From: Spirochaetales bacterium
GTDB lineage: Bacteria; Spirochaetota; Spirochaetia; Sphaerochaetales; Sphaerochaetaceae
NCBI GenBank assembly: GCA_028722305.1
Contig: JAQYHB010000044.1
Span: 1-48,078 of the forward strand
Length of the DNA: 48,078 bases
Reading direction: 5' to 3'
A program made the position numbers and the translations under genes. Below the pieces are notes generated by a model. It was not told the origin of the DNA, searched no databases, and saw only the letters and a list, made by a program, of their open reading frames with translations. This document shows positions 7,424-15,907 of the stretch, in pieces; within the stretch, counting starts at the first letter, position 1, and every line of letters starts with the position of its first letter.

Positions 7424-8543
7424 CGCGCAACATCTCCATCAATGAAAGGGAAACAGTCCTACGCATGCCCAGATACGCCATGCCCAAGGACCCGGCAAAG
7501 ACAAACAAAGCGACCAGAATGGTAGGCATCCAATCGACCTTGAGGACAGGCAGCCCAAAAAGCAAGGAAGTACCGCCCATCCTGTTGACCACATGCATGA
7601 CCCCGCAGCCAAGAAGGATTCCGCACAGGAGCCCGGAAACCGTGGAAACCAGACTTTCCTCCAGGAACACAGCGATAATGGAACGTCGGGACAGACCCAT
7701 GGCAAGCAATGTCCCGATTTCACGCCGCTTCCTGCTGACCAGCCGTTCGATTCCGCGCCGCACCGAAAGGAGGATGATGAGAAGCAGGACAAGGAACACG
7801 AAACGGACCACCAACTGTTCCAGTCGGAGCGCTCCGTAGAGCGAGGAACACAATTCCTTCCAGGATTGCGGCCCAAGGTCCGGACGCGTCTTGGCAACCA
7901 GATGTTTGACACGCGTGGTGTCCAGACCGGTCACCACCGCGACATACCATGACGCGGTCGTAGGCGCATCGTCAATCGAAGCCAGGAGATACTGGGAATC
8001 AAAAGAGGAGTCCCGGCTCGTGAAAGTGCCGGTCACCTGGCATCTTGTCCGTTTGGGCACCACCCTGGCCTGCGTTCCCTTTCCGATTGTCGCGATCTCC
8101 ATCTCCCCGCCAATCGGGACGCCGCATTTCCAGGCGACAAACGATGACGGCATCCAGCCCTTTGTTCCCTGCAAGGTCATGTTGTCGTACCAGGCAAGTT
8201 CCTCGGGCAGATAGCGGATACGGACCATCAGGCTGTCGGTAGCCCCGCTGAGCAAGGCAGGCTCCTCCGCGACCAGGAAGGCGTCGACGCGCTCCTGGGC
8301 GTCAAGCTCGCTGGCAAGCATCTCCCCTTCCGCCCTGTCCGCGACCGGCACCTGCAGGTCAAAGGTCTCGTAGGTACGGATATCCGAAAGCCGTGCGCTA
8401 GCGAGGGCGTGCATGGCAGAGAGGATGACCAGCATGGCAGCCATGGAAAAGGCAAGGGAGATGACGATGCGGATATTGCTCTGGCGGTGGTGGTTCTCCG
8501 GAGAGAATCCGTAGCGGGCGACCAGCAGACGTCTGACCTTCAT
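7416..8543 (-). CDS. ABC transporter permease, FtsX/LolC-type (first permease)
   Basis: The 375-residue protein has an N-terminal membrane segment (about residues 27-48), an extracytoplasmic domain (about 50-240) and three C-terminal segments (about 248-270, 295-325 and 338-362). Both permeases have this layout but differ in sequence, as with LolC and LolE. Its ATG overlaps the stop of the exported YD-repeat-like protein gene (ATGA at 8543-8540), and its own end overlaps the ATPase start by 8 bases. The tight coupling with an exported protein of unknown function suggests they act together at the envelope. The substrate is not known; a role in lipoprotein export is inference from family. Confidence 0.88.
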   Translation of the reverse strand: MKVRRLLVARYGFSPENHHRQSNIRIVISLAFSMAAMLVILSAMHALASARLSDIRTYETFDLQVPVADRAEGEMLASELDAQERVDAFLVAEEPALLSGATDSLMVRIRYLPEELAWYDNMTLQGTKGWMPSSFVAWKCGVPIGGEMEIATIGKGTQARVVPKRTRCQVTGTFTSRDSSFDSQYLLASIDDAPTTASWYVAVVTGLDTTRVKHLVAKTRPDLGPQSWKELCSSLYGALRLEQLVVRFVFLVLLLIILLSVRRGIERLVSRKRREIGTLLAMGLSRRSIIAVFLEESLVSTVSGLLCGILLGCGVMHVVNRMGGTSLLFGLPVLKVDWMPTILVALFVFAGSLGMAYLGMRRTVSLSLMEMLRDD

Positions 8544-9319
8544 AGATACTCCACCTTCCCGACGCTTCGCCCATCGGCATGGTAGGTGATTCTCGCGTAG
8601 GGGATCCCTTCCGAGTAGACCGTCTCCACCTTGGTGGGGAGAAACTGTGTCACCTTCACGATCTTCCCATCCCGCACGTCCACCTGTTCCGTCAGGAGCC
8701 CTTGTGCATAGCGCATCCGCTCCTCACTCCCGTCCCCGTAGGTGACGGTGTCCGAGACCAGGAGTCCCGTCATGTCGTAGGTACGCTCGCTCCTACGGGT
8801 GACCGTGCCCCCTTGGGTGACCGTCTCCTTGACCAGGTTTCCCTTTCCATCATAGACCTCGGTGATGTTCCTGTCGCCCTCTTGGCGCTGGTGGACAAGG
8901 TTTCCCTCTTCGTCGACGCCGACCGATCCTTGTCTCTGGGCAGCCACCCCGTCGACGATATGGCTGCGCAGATAGTAGGAATCACCCAATCTCTCAAACT
9001 GCTCGAAAGAGTCGCCTTCCACAAGCGAGAATGTTTGCCGAGTGTCGAACCAAGTAACGGAGTCGGCTTCCTGCACCAGGGCAAGACGGCCGGTCCGTAC
9101 ATCGTAGCTGTACCAAGTGATGCTCTCCAGTCCGTCAGCTCCGATGAACCGCACCTGCACCAGCCGTCCGTCAGCGTCGTAGGAGAACAGCTCCTTCCCT
9201 TCCTCTGTCGTCCGCTCCAAGAGCGATCCGTCCGGGAGGTAGCGCGCGCCAGCATGAGCGCTCGCCCCGAAGAGGGGGCGCAGAGCCAGGACCAGAGCCA
9301 GCGCTACAGCCAGGCGCAT
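8540..9319 (-). CDS. Exported protein with YD/MORN-like repeats
   Basis: The 259-residue protein starts MRLAVALALVLALRPLFGAS, a typical Sec signal peptide, probably cleaved near residue 19-22. The rest consists of short beta-hairpin-like units, several with a 'YDxxGxL' core (for example YDADGRL, YDVRTGRL, YDGKGNL, YDMTGLL and YHADGRS). These resemble the units of YwqK/MORN-type or RHS-like repeat proteins. The start at 9319 is chosen because it lies one base after the ftsY stop and opens directly with the signal sequence; the longer frame to 9385 lies inside ftsY. It is followed by an ATGA-coupled ABC exporter, so it may be an accessory or a substrate of that exporter. No function can be assigned. 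Confidence 0.75.
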   Translation of the reverse strand: MRLAVALALVLALRPLFGASAHAGARYLPDGSLLERTTEEGKELFSYDADGRLVQVRFIGADGLESITWYSYDVRTGRLALVQEADSVTWFDTRQTFSLVEGDSFEQFERLGDSYYLRSHIVDGVAAQRQGSVGVDEEGNLVHQRQEGDRNITEVYDGKGNLVKETVTQGGTVTRRSERTYDMTGLLVSDTVTYGDGSEERMRYAQGLLTEQVDVRDGKIVKVTQFLPTKVETVYSEGIPYARITYHADGRSVGKVEYL

Positions 9320-9320
9320 G

Positions 9321-10196
9321 TCAGTGCTGGAGTCCCACCAGCGTGTCGAGGAATTCCTCGCTGTCAAAGGGATGGATGTCGTCATACCCTTCCCCTGTCC
9401 CGACGAAGGAGACCGGGATGCCTAGCTTGTCGCCAATCTGGACCAGAGCGCCTCCTTTGGAAAGGCTGTCATATTTGGTCAGGATCAAGCCGTCCAGAGG
9501 AACCGCCGCGTTGAAGAGTTCAGCCTGGCTGACCCCGTTCTGGCCTGTGGTGCTGTCGATGACCAGGAACTTCTTGTAGTGCGTGTCATCAATCCCCCGG
9601 CCACGGATCACCTTGTCGATCTTCGCCAGCTCGCGTACCAGGTTTTCCTTGGTATGCATGCGGCCCGCGGTGTCGACAAGCAAGAGCCCTTTCCCCTTCG
9701 CCTGGGCGCTGGCAATCGCGTCATAAACGACGCTCCCCGGGTCGGTTCCGTTCTTCTGCTCGATGATACGGACACCCAGGCGTTTGGCATGGACCTCCAG
9801 CTGCTCGATGGCGGCGGCGCGAAAGGTGTCGCCAGCGCAGAGGATTACCTCGTGGCCCTGTTTCTGGTACATATGGGCCAGTTTGGCGATGCTTGTGGTC
9901 TTGCCCACTCCGTTGACTCCGAGAATCAGGAACACGGTCGGGCTCTTGTCGTCCACTGCCGGGACATAGCTCTTCACCTTGTCCTTCAAGAGCGACTTGA
10001 CCAAGAGCTGCAGCTCCTCGTTGCTCTTGGGGTTGACGCTTTTGGCCGCCTCGTGCACCTCGTCGCTGATCCGCTCCGCCATCTTCGGACCGAGGTCGCC
10101 CTCGATCAGAAGGTCCTCCAGCTCCTCGAAGTAGTTCTCATCCAAGGTCTTGCGGCTGAACAGGGCCTTGAGCTTCTCTCCAAAATTCTTGAACAT
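9321..10196 (-). CDS. ftsY: Signal recognition particle receptor FtsY
   Basis: FtsY is the SRP receptor GTPase that delivers ribosome-nascent chains to the Sec translocon at the inner membrane. The 291-residue protein is a minimal NG form without the long acidic A domain of E. coli FtsY. The N domain spans about residues 1-80. The G domain holds G1 'GVNGVGKTT' (93-101), 'DTFRAAAIEQL' near 124, 'DTAGRMHTKENL' near 175 and a G4 'TKYD' (usually TKLD) near 241, then 'GTGE' near the C-terminus. It lies between the PEGA-type protein gene and the exported YD-repeat-like protein gene, which begins one base after its stop. Confidence 0.95.
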   Translation of the reverse strand: MFKNFGEKLKALFSRKTLDENYFEELEDLLIEGDLGPKMAERISDEVHEAAKSVNPKSNEELQLLVKSLLKDKVKSYVPAVDDKSPTVFLILGVNGVGKTTSIAKLAHMYQKQGHEVILCAGDTFRAAAIEQLEVHAKRLGVRIIEQKNGTDPGSVVYDAIASAQAKGKGLLLVDTAGRMHTKENLVRELAKIDKVIRGRGIDDTHYKKFLVIDSTTGQNGVSQAELFNAAVPLDGLILTKYDSLSKGGALVQIGDKLGIPVSFVGTGEGYDDIHPFDSEEFLDTLVGLQH

Positions 10197-10218
10197 TTCG
10201 TCGTCCTTTTCTTAGCAA

Positions 10219-11445
10219 TCAATGCTGCAGGGTGGTCACCGAATAGGTGAACAGGGAGCGGACAAGGCTGATGGCGCTCATGACAGCGGCCCCTTGGAAC
10301 GCGACATAGAGACCTCCGCTCAGGTAGTCTCCATCCCCATATACGTTATACAAAGTGGGATACGCAAGCGTCAAACCCACGCTGCATATCAACGACACGA
10401 AGGCATTGTAGAACTGCTTCTGCACACTGCGGGTGAAGTCGGGATCCCGCGTCCAGTCCCTGCTCATCTGGAAATCGACGATTCCCCGGTCTGTGGTCAG
10501 ATGGTGGCTCAGCGGCACGAACCCATCCTTTTCCGCGGTAACCAGCAACGGAAGCTGTGGGTCATCCAAGGTCAGCGACGAAGAGGTTCCTTGCCTGATT
10601 CCGTCGACATACCAGGTGACCAGCCCCTGTCCGCTTGCCATGGAAAGCGAGGGAAGCCGGACTCTCTGGAGCGTCGCGCCCAGCTCCAAGCTCTGGCCGG
10701 CCAGACACTCCACCTCGGCGTTTCTGGACTCATACCCATTAGCGCTCAAGCCTATGATATGGCGTCCTGGCGCAAGGAGGACCAATGACGCGTCTCTTGA
10801 GGCGGGAACGCCGTCCACCGCGACGGCTACCGAAGGAGGCGCGTCTCTCAGGACGACCGCACTGACCGGCTCCTGGCGATGAGCCATGAGCAACGCCAGG
10901 ACCACGTCGCTGGTCAAATCGCTCGCGTCCTCCCGAAAGCTCAGCTTGTCGACCAGCAAGGCAAGCCGGCCAGTCGCCCGCACATAGCTTGAGAGACGAC
11001 ATCGCTTTCTTTCGCCGACACTCGTGGTTTCGTCAAGCAGCACCTCGTCATAACCATAGGCGTCGCAGAACCAGGAAAGATCGCCCTCCTTCGCGAGGGA
11101 AAGCAACGTCTGGTCAGCCTTGAGCTCGGTCAGCTCGACCTCCATGGGAAAGGTGTCCGTAGAGACAGAAGACGCTTCCCCCCACGAGGGAAGCGTCATG
11201 GAATCATACGCCTTCGACCAGGACTGCCACGTCTCCCACTCCAGTTCCTGCCGTTTCCTGTCGGCCTCCCAGTCGGAATAATGGAGGGAGGACTGGGATA
11301 GGTACAGGCCGACCTGCCGTACAACCAACGCGTGGAAGGCGCTCGCTTCCTCGTTCGCCGAAATGCTGGCGATCCGCCAGCTCGCGGCGCGTAACGGTGT
11401 GCAGAACAGCACGGTCAGCGCGAGCGTCAACCACCGATGCCTCAA
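10219..11445 (-). CDS. Exported PEGA-domain-like protein
   Basis: The 408-residue protein is read from a TTG at 11445 that overlaps the prfB stop (TTGA), giving a signal peptide MRHRWLTLALTVLFCTPLRA. Residues about 225-290 contain 'VAVDGVPASRDASLVLLAPG' followed by 'RHIIGLSANGYESR', which matches the PEGA beta-sandwich pattern (surface-exposed domain of unknown ligand). A second, weaker repeat follows ('WYVDGIRQGTSS', about 300-345). One or two hydrophobic segments lie near the C-terminus (about 365-405), so the protein is probably anchored with its bulk outside. The open frame extends upstream inside prfB, but the TTG start is the only one that gives a signal sequence. The function is unknown. 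Confidence 0.7.
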   Translation of the reverse strand: MRHRWLTLALTVLFCTPLRAASWRIASISANEEASAFHALVVRQVGLYLSQSSLHYSDWEADRKRQELEWETWQSWSKAYDSMTLPSWGEASSVSTDTFPMEVELTELKADQTLLSLAKEGDLSWFCDAYGYDEVLLDETTSVGERKRCRLSSYVRATGRLALLVDKLSFREDASDLTSDVVLALLMAHRQEPVSAVVLRDAPPSVAVAVDGVPASRDASLVLLAPGRHIIGLSANGYESRNAEVECLAGQSLELGATLQRVRLPSLSMASGQGLVTWYVDGIRQGTSSSLTLDDPQLPLLVTAEKDGFVPLSHHLTTDRGIVDFQMSRDWTRDPDFTRSVQKQFYNAFVSLICSVGLTLAYPTLYNVYGDGDYLSGGLYVAFQGAAVMSAISLVRSLFTYSVTTLQH

Positions 11446-12561
11446 TCGAGCACCCCGTTTTCCTTGTTCCAGATGAGGAAGCTCTCGATGAAGGGCTGGA
11501 TGTCGCCATCCATGACCGCCTGGATATTGCCGACCGAGAAGTTGGTACGGTGGTCCTTGACCATGGTATAGGGCTGGAAGACATAGCTTCTGATCTGGCT
11601 GCCCCACGCGATCTCCTTCTTGGCGATGGCGTTCTTGTCGTGCTCTTCCTTGCGCTTCTGTTCGTAGTACTCGTACAGTTTGGCGCGGAGCATCTTGAAG
11701 GCCATATCTTTGTTCATGTACTGGGAGCGCTCGTTCTGGCACTGGACCACAATACCGGTGGCGTAGTGGGTGATACGGACCGCGCTATCGGTCTTGTTGA
11801 CGTGCTGTCCGCCGGCACCACCGGAGCGATAGGTGTCCAGACGGTAGTCCTCAGGCTTCAGCTCGATCTCGATGTCGTCGTTGACTTCCGGAGAGACATA
11901 CACGGAACTGAACGAGGTATGACGACGCTTGGCCGCGTCGAACGGGCTGATACGGACCAGACGATGGACGCCAGCCTCACCCTTCAGGTAGCCGTAGGCG
12001 TATTCGCCCACGATATGGATGGTGCAGCTCTTGATGCCGCCGCCTTCCTCATCCTCCAGCTCATCCTCGACCTCGGCTTTCAGGCCGTTGCGTTCACAAT
12101 AGCGCAGGTACATGCGTTCCAGCATGCCGGCCCAGTCGCAGGCCTCGGTTCCGCCTGCGCCTGCGTGGATGGAGAGGAAGCAGTTGTTCTTGTCGAACTT
12201 GCCCGAGAGCATGGTCTTCAGCCTGAGTTTCTGGAAATCCTCGTTCAGCTCCTGGATCTGCTTATCGATCTGCGCCTGGGTGTCCGGGTCGTCCGGCTCG
12301 GGGGCGTACAGGTCAATCAGCTCCTGCGTCTCGTCGACTTTCGCGACCAGCTCTTTCCAAGGCTCATACGAATTCTTCAGGTCAGCGAGCTTTCCGAACA
12401 GCTTGTTGGCGTTTTCCTTGTCGTTCCAGAAGCCGTCCTGGGCTGTCTGGGCTTCGAGTTGCGCAATCTGGTTCTTGATGTCGGAGTTGTCAAAGACGCC
12501 TCCATTCTTGATACGCTTCTTCCTTGATGTTTTCAAACATGGCTTTATTCTGGATAAACAT
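11442..12561 (-). CDS. prfB: Peptide chain release factor 2 with programmed +1 frameshift
   Basis: RF2 terminates translation at UGA and UAA codons. The main frame (12491-11442) holds the tripeptide anticodon region 'SPFDAAKRRHTSF' and the catalytic 'SGGAGGQHVN' GGQ motif. The N-terminal part lies in another frame: from ATG 12561 (or ATG 12540) it runs to an in-frame TGA at 12492-12490, preceded by CTT at 12495-12493. A +1 slip on CTT-T reads Asp and joins the main frame; the complete product is about 372 residues (365 from the second ATG). The 12561 start is preferred because AAGGAAG lies 6 bases upstream, whereas the 12540 ATG has no Shine-Dalgarno sequence. The stop overlaps the next gene's TTG start. 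Confidence 0.95.
12490..12503 (-). promoter_or_regulatory. Programmed +1 frameshift site of prfB
   Basis: On the minus strand, an internal Shine-Dalgarno GGAGG (12503-12499), three bases, then CTT TGA C. This is the classical RF2 autoregulation signal: when RF2 is scarce, slow decoding of the UGA lets the ribosome slip forward one base and make more RF2. Confidence 0.93.
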
Positions 12562-12592
12562 AGACAACTTCCTTATTGATGATGATGTACCC

Positions 12593-12622
12593 ATCATACT
12601 TGATGGACGGGAAAAGATGCAA
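12593..12622 (-). promoter_or_regulatory. Candidate promoter of prfB
   Basis: On the minus strand, TTGCAT (12622-12617), an 18-base spacer and TATGAT (12598-12593). Transcription would start near 12586, giving a leader of about 25 bases that includes the AAGGAAG before ATG 12561. Confidence 0.5.
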
Positions 12623-12627
12623 CAAAC

Positions 12628-14496
12628 TCAGCTGTTCTTCTCGATGCGGAAGCCCAGGTTGTAGGTGACACTCTCGCCAGGCTCCAGGTTGAAGCTCCAA
12701 AGTGGCACCAGCAGGTGAAACAGCGTGATGTCCTCCTCTCCGAGAATCGTGCGGGTGCGGATCGAGACGCGCTCTTTGACCAGCGTGTATGCCTTCGGGC
12801 AAAAGAGCGTCGCCGTCATCGCGCCGACAACACGAGATGAATGGACGCGCTCGACTACCGTTTCCGTATCGCTCGAGGCGCGGTATCTTCTGGCCGGCTC
12901 CTCGTTGACGGTGATGGAAACATGCTCTTGCTCAGGGAGTACCGTAATCGGGCAGGAAAGCCCATAGCACCCTTTGGCGGGCTCCTCTTTGCCGATATGG
13001 GTCAAGGAAATCTCGGCAATCAGGGTGTTCTGCTTGAGCCGGAAACGCTTGTCGACCAGCAGGTTTCCGTACTTGATCGAGAATCCATACTCCCCTTTCG
13101 CGCCCTGGCTCTCGTCGACGATGTACATGCGTCTTGACAGGTCGCCATAAAAGTCAGGTCCCAGGTTGAGGGAGTCCGGGGCCTGCCCATCCTTGAGGAA
13201 GACGTCGGTCATCAGTGGCATGCGGATCCCCTCGCCGTGCGCGAATAAGGAATTGACCTTTCCGCAGTCACGCAGTGGAAGGCCCGCCATGGAGAAGTTG
13301 TTGCCGGTCAGCAGATAGGAGATTTCGGCTACCGAACCGCCTCTGGGACTGAACAGGCACTTCAGGTTCCTGCTGGAGCAACGATACTCGTCAATTCCAT
13401 CCCGGTTGTAATCAAAGACTTCCGGGAACTGGAAATCTATTTCCCGGGAAAGCAGGTTTTCCGCCTCGCAGATCTGACGGGAAAAATACTGCCTTGTCTC
13501 CTGCCTGAGCATGGATGCCGCGGCATCCATGATATATGGGGAACCGGTGCCAGCCTTGGTCGCGTACTTCTCAATCTGCTTTTTCACCTCGCGGTTGCGC
13601 TTGTAGTTCTTGGCAATCTCGTTGAACACCACATACCGCCCGTACAGCTGCCCCATATTCTCGTCCCTCTGGAACAGGGTGTTGAAGCAGGGGGCGCCGA
13701 AGTGCTGGCAATCGTCCCCATACCAGCCGTCGCACTGATAGCCGACACGTTTGGTGCCATCGAAGGCGTCGATGGAAAGAGGATGGAGCGCAAAGAAGAG
13801 CTTGCAAAGCTCTACCGTCTCCTCCGGCTGGATTCCCCCTTCGGAGAGTTGGTCCAGGTTGAGAAAACAAATCAGCTCCTTGTCCTCGTCCTGGCGGATC
13901 AACGTCTCCATCTCCTTCAGATAGACAGCGAACGAAATGGATTGCTGGGCATATTTTTTGGTCAAGGCGCTGGCCATGCTGGAAATCGGGAGAATCACCA
14001 TCCGCTTGTCGAGCTCGTACATGACGAAAGGCTCTTCGCTGCCCATGCTGCAGCTGCCGCTACAGGGGCCGATCAGAATCCTGTCCATGTCGCAAAGCGA
14101 GAGGGTATTGAGCAGGTAGGGAGCAAAGACCTGTCCATAGCAGAAACAGCTGTTGGTCCGCTCCCCGTAGGTCCTGCGGATCTCGGTGGTCGCCTTCTCA
14201 ATCTGGGCGTTGCGGTCCTTTGGCGCAAGCAAGGAGAGAATCCCCTGCCAGTAGGTGCCGCCAATCATGTTGACCCGCCCCTTCTTGACCAGGTCGCGGA
14301 CCAGCATGTTGACCTCAGGATGCGAGGTATCAAGCCATTCCATTTCCGCTCCGGAAAGGGCAAGGGAAAAGCATGCGTCACTCGAATGGTAGATCAAGGT
14401 CAAAATCGGCTTGAGCACAGACTCAAGCACCCGCTCATAGACGCTATGAGGGGTGCCTGCGCTTATCTGACTGTATCCACCAAAGAGTATCCGCAT
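12628..14496 (-). CDS. GH57-like protein with a degenerate catalytic site
   Basis: The 622-residue protein follows the domain plan of GH57 4-alpha-glucanotransferases: an N-terminal (beta/alpha)7-like domain (about 1-290), then regions like DUF1925/DUF1926 (about 300-622). Shared landmarks are 'LSGAEMEWL' (47-55), 'MIGGTYWQGILSLLAPKDRNAQI' in part (77-99) and a C-terminal 'GGSVAEISYL'. However the HxHQ motif near the N-terminus is replaced by 'YSQ' (8-10). The segment that normally carries the nucleophile Glu ('WLTERVW'-type) reads 'CFCYGQVFAP' (117-126), with Gly at the Glu position. A clear 'DDGEKFG' acid motif is also absent. It starts 6 bases after rnfB, in the same transcript. It may be a non-catalytic or repurposed carbohydrate-binding protein. 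Confidence 0.75.
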   Translation of the reverse strand: MRILFGGYSQISAGTPHSVYERVLESVLKPILTLIYHSSDACFSLALSGAEMEWLDTSHPEVNMLVRDLVKKGRVNMIGGTYWQGILSLLAPKDRNAQIEKATTEIRRTYGERTNSCFCYGQVFAPYLLNTLSLCDMDRILIGPCSGSCSMGSEEPFVMYELDKRMVILPISSMASALTKKYAQQSISFAVYLKEMETLIRQDEDKELICFLNLDQLSEGGIQPEETVELCKLFFALHPLSIDAFDGTKRVGYQCDGWYGDDCQHFGAPCFNTLFQRDENMGQLYGRYVVFNEIAKNYKRNREVKKQIEKYATKAGTGSPYIMDAAASMLRQETRQYFSRQICEAENLLSREIDFQFPEVFDYNRDGIDEYRCSSRNLKCLFSPRGGSVAEISYLLTGNNFSMAGLPLRDCGKVNSLFAHGEGIRMPLMTDVFLKDGQAPDSLNLGPDFYGDLSRRMYIVDESQGAKGEYGFSIKYGNLLVDKRFRLKQNTLIAEISLTHIGKEEPAKGCYGLSCPITVLPEQEHVSITVNEEPARRYRASSDTETVVERVHSSRVVGAMTATLFCPKAYTLVKERVSIRTRTILGEEDITLFHLLVPLWSFNLEPGESVTYNLGFRIEKNS

Positions 14497-14502
14497 ACGA
14501 CC

Positions 14503-15303
14503 TTATCGCTTGACGATGACCTTTGTCGGACATGCCTCAAGGGCCTGCCCGGCCTGGCCATGGCTGGCGTTCTGGTCGAAGGAGGAAAGAAAGTTGTCCA
14601 CCGTGAATCCGCTCTCAGGGAACTTCTTCTGGCAGATCATGCACCCGATACAACCGACCGAGCACTGGCTCCTGACGACCGCGCCTTTCTCATGGCTGGA
14701 ACAGTCTACCACAAACTCGCTGTCCGCGTACAACATTCTGATCGCGCCGGTCGGGCAGACCTTGGTGCACTTCTCGCAGGAAATGCATGCAGCCTCGTCG
14801 ACGACGATATGGCCCTCGGCATTCCTGCTGATGGCGCCCACAGGACAGACGGCGATGCAGGAACCAAGATGCAGACATCCGCTCTTGCAGGTATTCGAGC
14901 CACCAAACAGCAAAGCGGCGCTGTTGCAATCACTGATTCCCTTGTATGTGTAGTCCTGCCTGGTGACGTTGCAGTCACCCTTGCAGAAGACGTGGGCGAC
15001 CTTCCTGCGCTGCTCGGCTACAGGAGCCGCCACCCCCATGATCTCGGCCATCTTCGCGGCCAAGGCGCTTCCGCCCGGATTGCAAAGGCCGATCGGCGCC
15101 TCGCCACTGGCTACAGCGTCGGCATACGCGGCACAACCTGCGTAGCCACAACCGCCACAGTTGGCGCCCGGCATGATCGCCTCGAGAGCCTCTTCTTTCT
15201 CGTTCTTCTTGACTGCGAGCTTCTTCTCGGCCCAGGAAAGCAGGAATCCGAACAGACCGCCCATGACGGCGACAACCACTACCGCACTGATAATAGCACC
15301 CAT
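14503..15303 (-). CDS. rnfB: Rnf complex subunit RnfB (iron-sulfur protein)
   Basis: RnfB takes electrons from reduced ferredoxin and passes them into the Rnf complex on the cytoplasmic face. The 266-residue protein has an N-terminal membrane helix (about 1-25), then the four-Cys cluster 'NCGGCGYAGC' with a downstream 'GLC' (about 48-74). Two ferredoxin-type motifs follow ('CLHLGSCIAVCPVGAI' and 'CISCEKCTKVCPTGAI', about 146-182). A third Cys group, 'CSVGCIGCMICQKKFP', has Phe where the last Cys is usually found, although an extra upstream Cys may substitute. It is the last rnf gene, 10 bases after rnfA, and is followed by the GH57-like gene. Confidence 0.95.
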   Translation of the reverse strand: MGAIISAVVVVAVMGGLFGFLLSWAEKKLAVKKNEKEEALEAIMPGANCGGCGYAGCAAYADAVASGEAPIGLCNPGGSALAAKMAEIMGVAAPVAEQRRKVAHVFCKGDCNVTRQDYTYKGISDCNSAALLFGGSNTCKSGCLHLGSCIAVCPVGAISRNAEGHIVVDEAACISCEKCTKVCPTGAIRMLYADSEFVVDCSSHEKGAVVRSQCSVGCIGCMICQKKFPESGFTVDNFLSSFDQNASHGQAGQALEACPTKVIVKR

Positions 15304-15313
15304 GCCTTCCTCC

Positions 15314-15907
15314 TCAGACCAAATGCAGGTTGGTCAACAGCGACTTGTCGAAGGCCATGAAGGCAAGAGCCATCAAGCCAGCGGAAGTGAACGCGATTGG
15401 AACCCCTTGGAAAACCTTCGGGACCGGCTTGAACTCCAGCCGCTCGCGGATGTTGCTCATCAGGATGATGGCAAGGGTGAAGCCAAGACCGGCGGCAAGG
15501 CCGGAGAAGAAACTCTCGATGGCGTTGTACTGGTTGGTGATGTTGATGATCGCGATGCCGAGAACCACACAGTTGGTGGTGATCAGCGGCAGATAGATGC
15601 CCAGCGCCTTGTACAGCGGGGGACTGATCTTCTTGATCACCATCTCGACGAACTGCACCAGACTTGCGATGACCAGGATGAAGGTCAACGTCTCCAGATA
15701 TTCGAGGTGGAACGGCACCAGGAACCAATGGTAGACGCACCAGCAGATGGTGCTGGTGATGGCGGTCACAAAGGTAACCGCAGCCCCCATGCCGATGGCG
15801 TTCTCACTGTTCTTGGAAACGCCGATGAACGGGCACAGTCCGAGGAACTGCACCAGGATGAAGTTGTTGATGAAGATATACGTCAACAGAATCGCGATGA
15901 TGGTCAT
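15314..15907 (-). CDS. rnfA: Rnf complex membrane subunit RnfA
   Basis: RnfA is one of the two homologous, oppositely oriented inner-membrane subunits (with RnfE) that hold a membrane-embedded iron-sulfur centre and carry electrons across the ion-pumping unit. The 197-residue protein has about six membrane helices. The diagnostic Cys lies in 'FLGLCPFIGVSKN' (about residue 25), with a second in 'TTNCVVLGIAI' (about 112). The start at 15907 forms an ATGA overlap with the end of rnfE, and a GGAGG lies upstream. Confidence 0.96.
   Translation of the reverse strand: MTIIAILLTYIFINNFILVQFLGLCPFIGVSKNSENAIGMGAAVTFVTAITSTICWCVYHWFLVPFHLEYLETLTFILVIASLVQFVEMVIKKISPPLYKALGIYLPLITTNCVVLGIAIINITNQYNAIESFFSGLAAGLGFTLAIILMSNIRERLEFKPVPKVFQGVPIAFTSAGLMALAFMAFDKSLLTNLHLV

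Noticed and set aside
13702..15360. 552-codon plus-strand frame opposite the GH57-like gene and rnfB
   Set aside because: It has no recognisable motifs and runs antisense to well supported genes.
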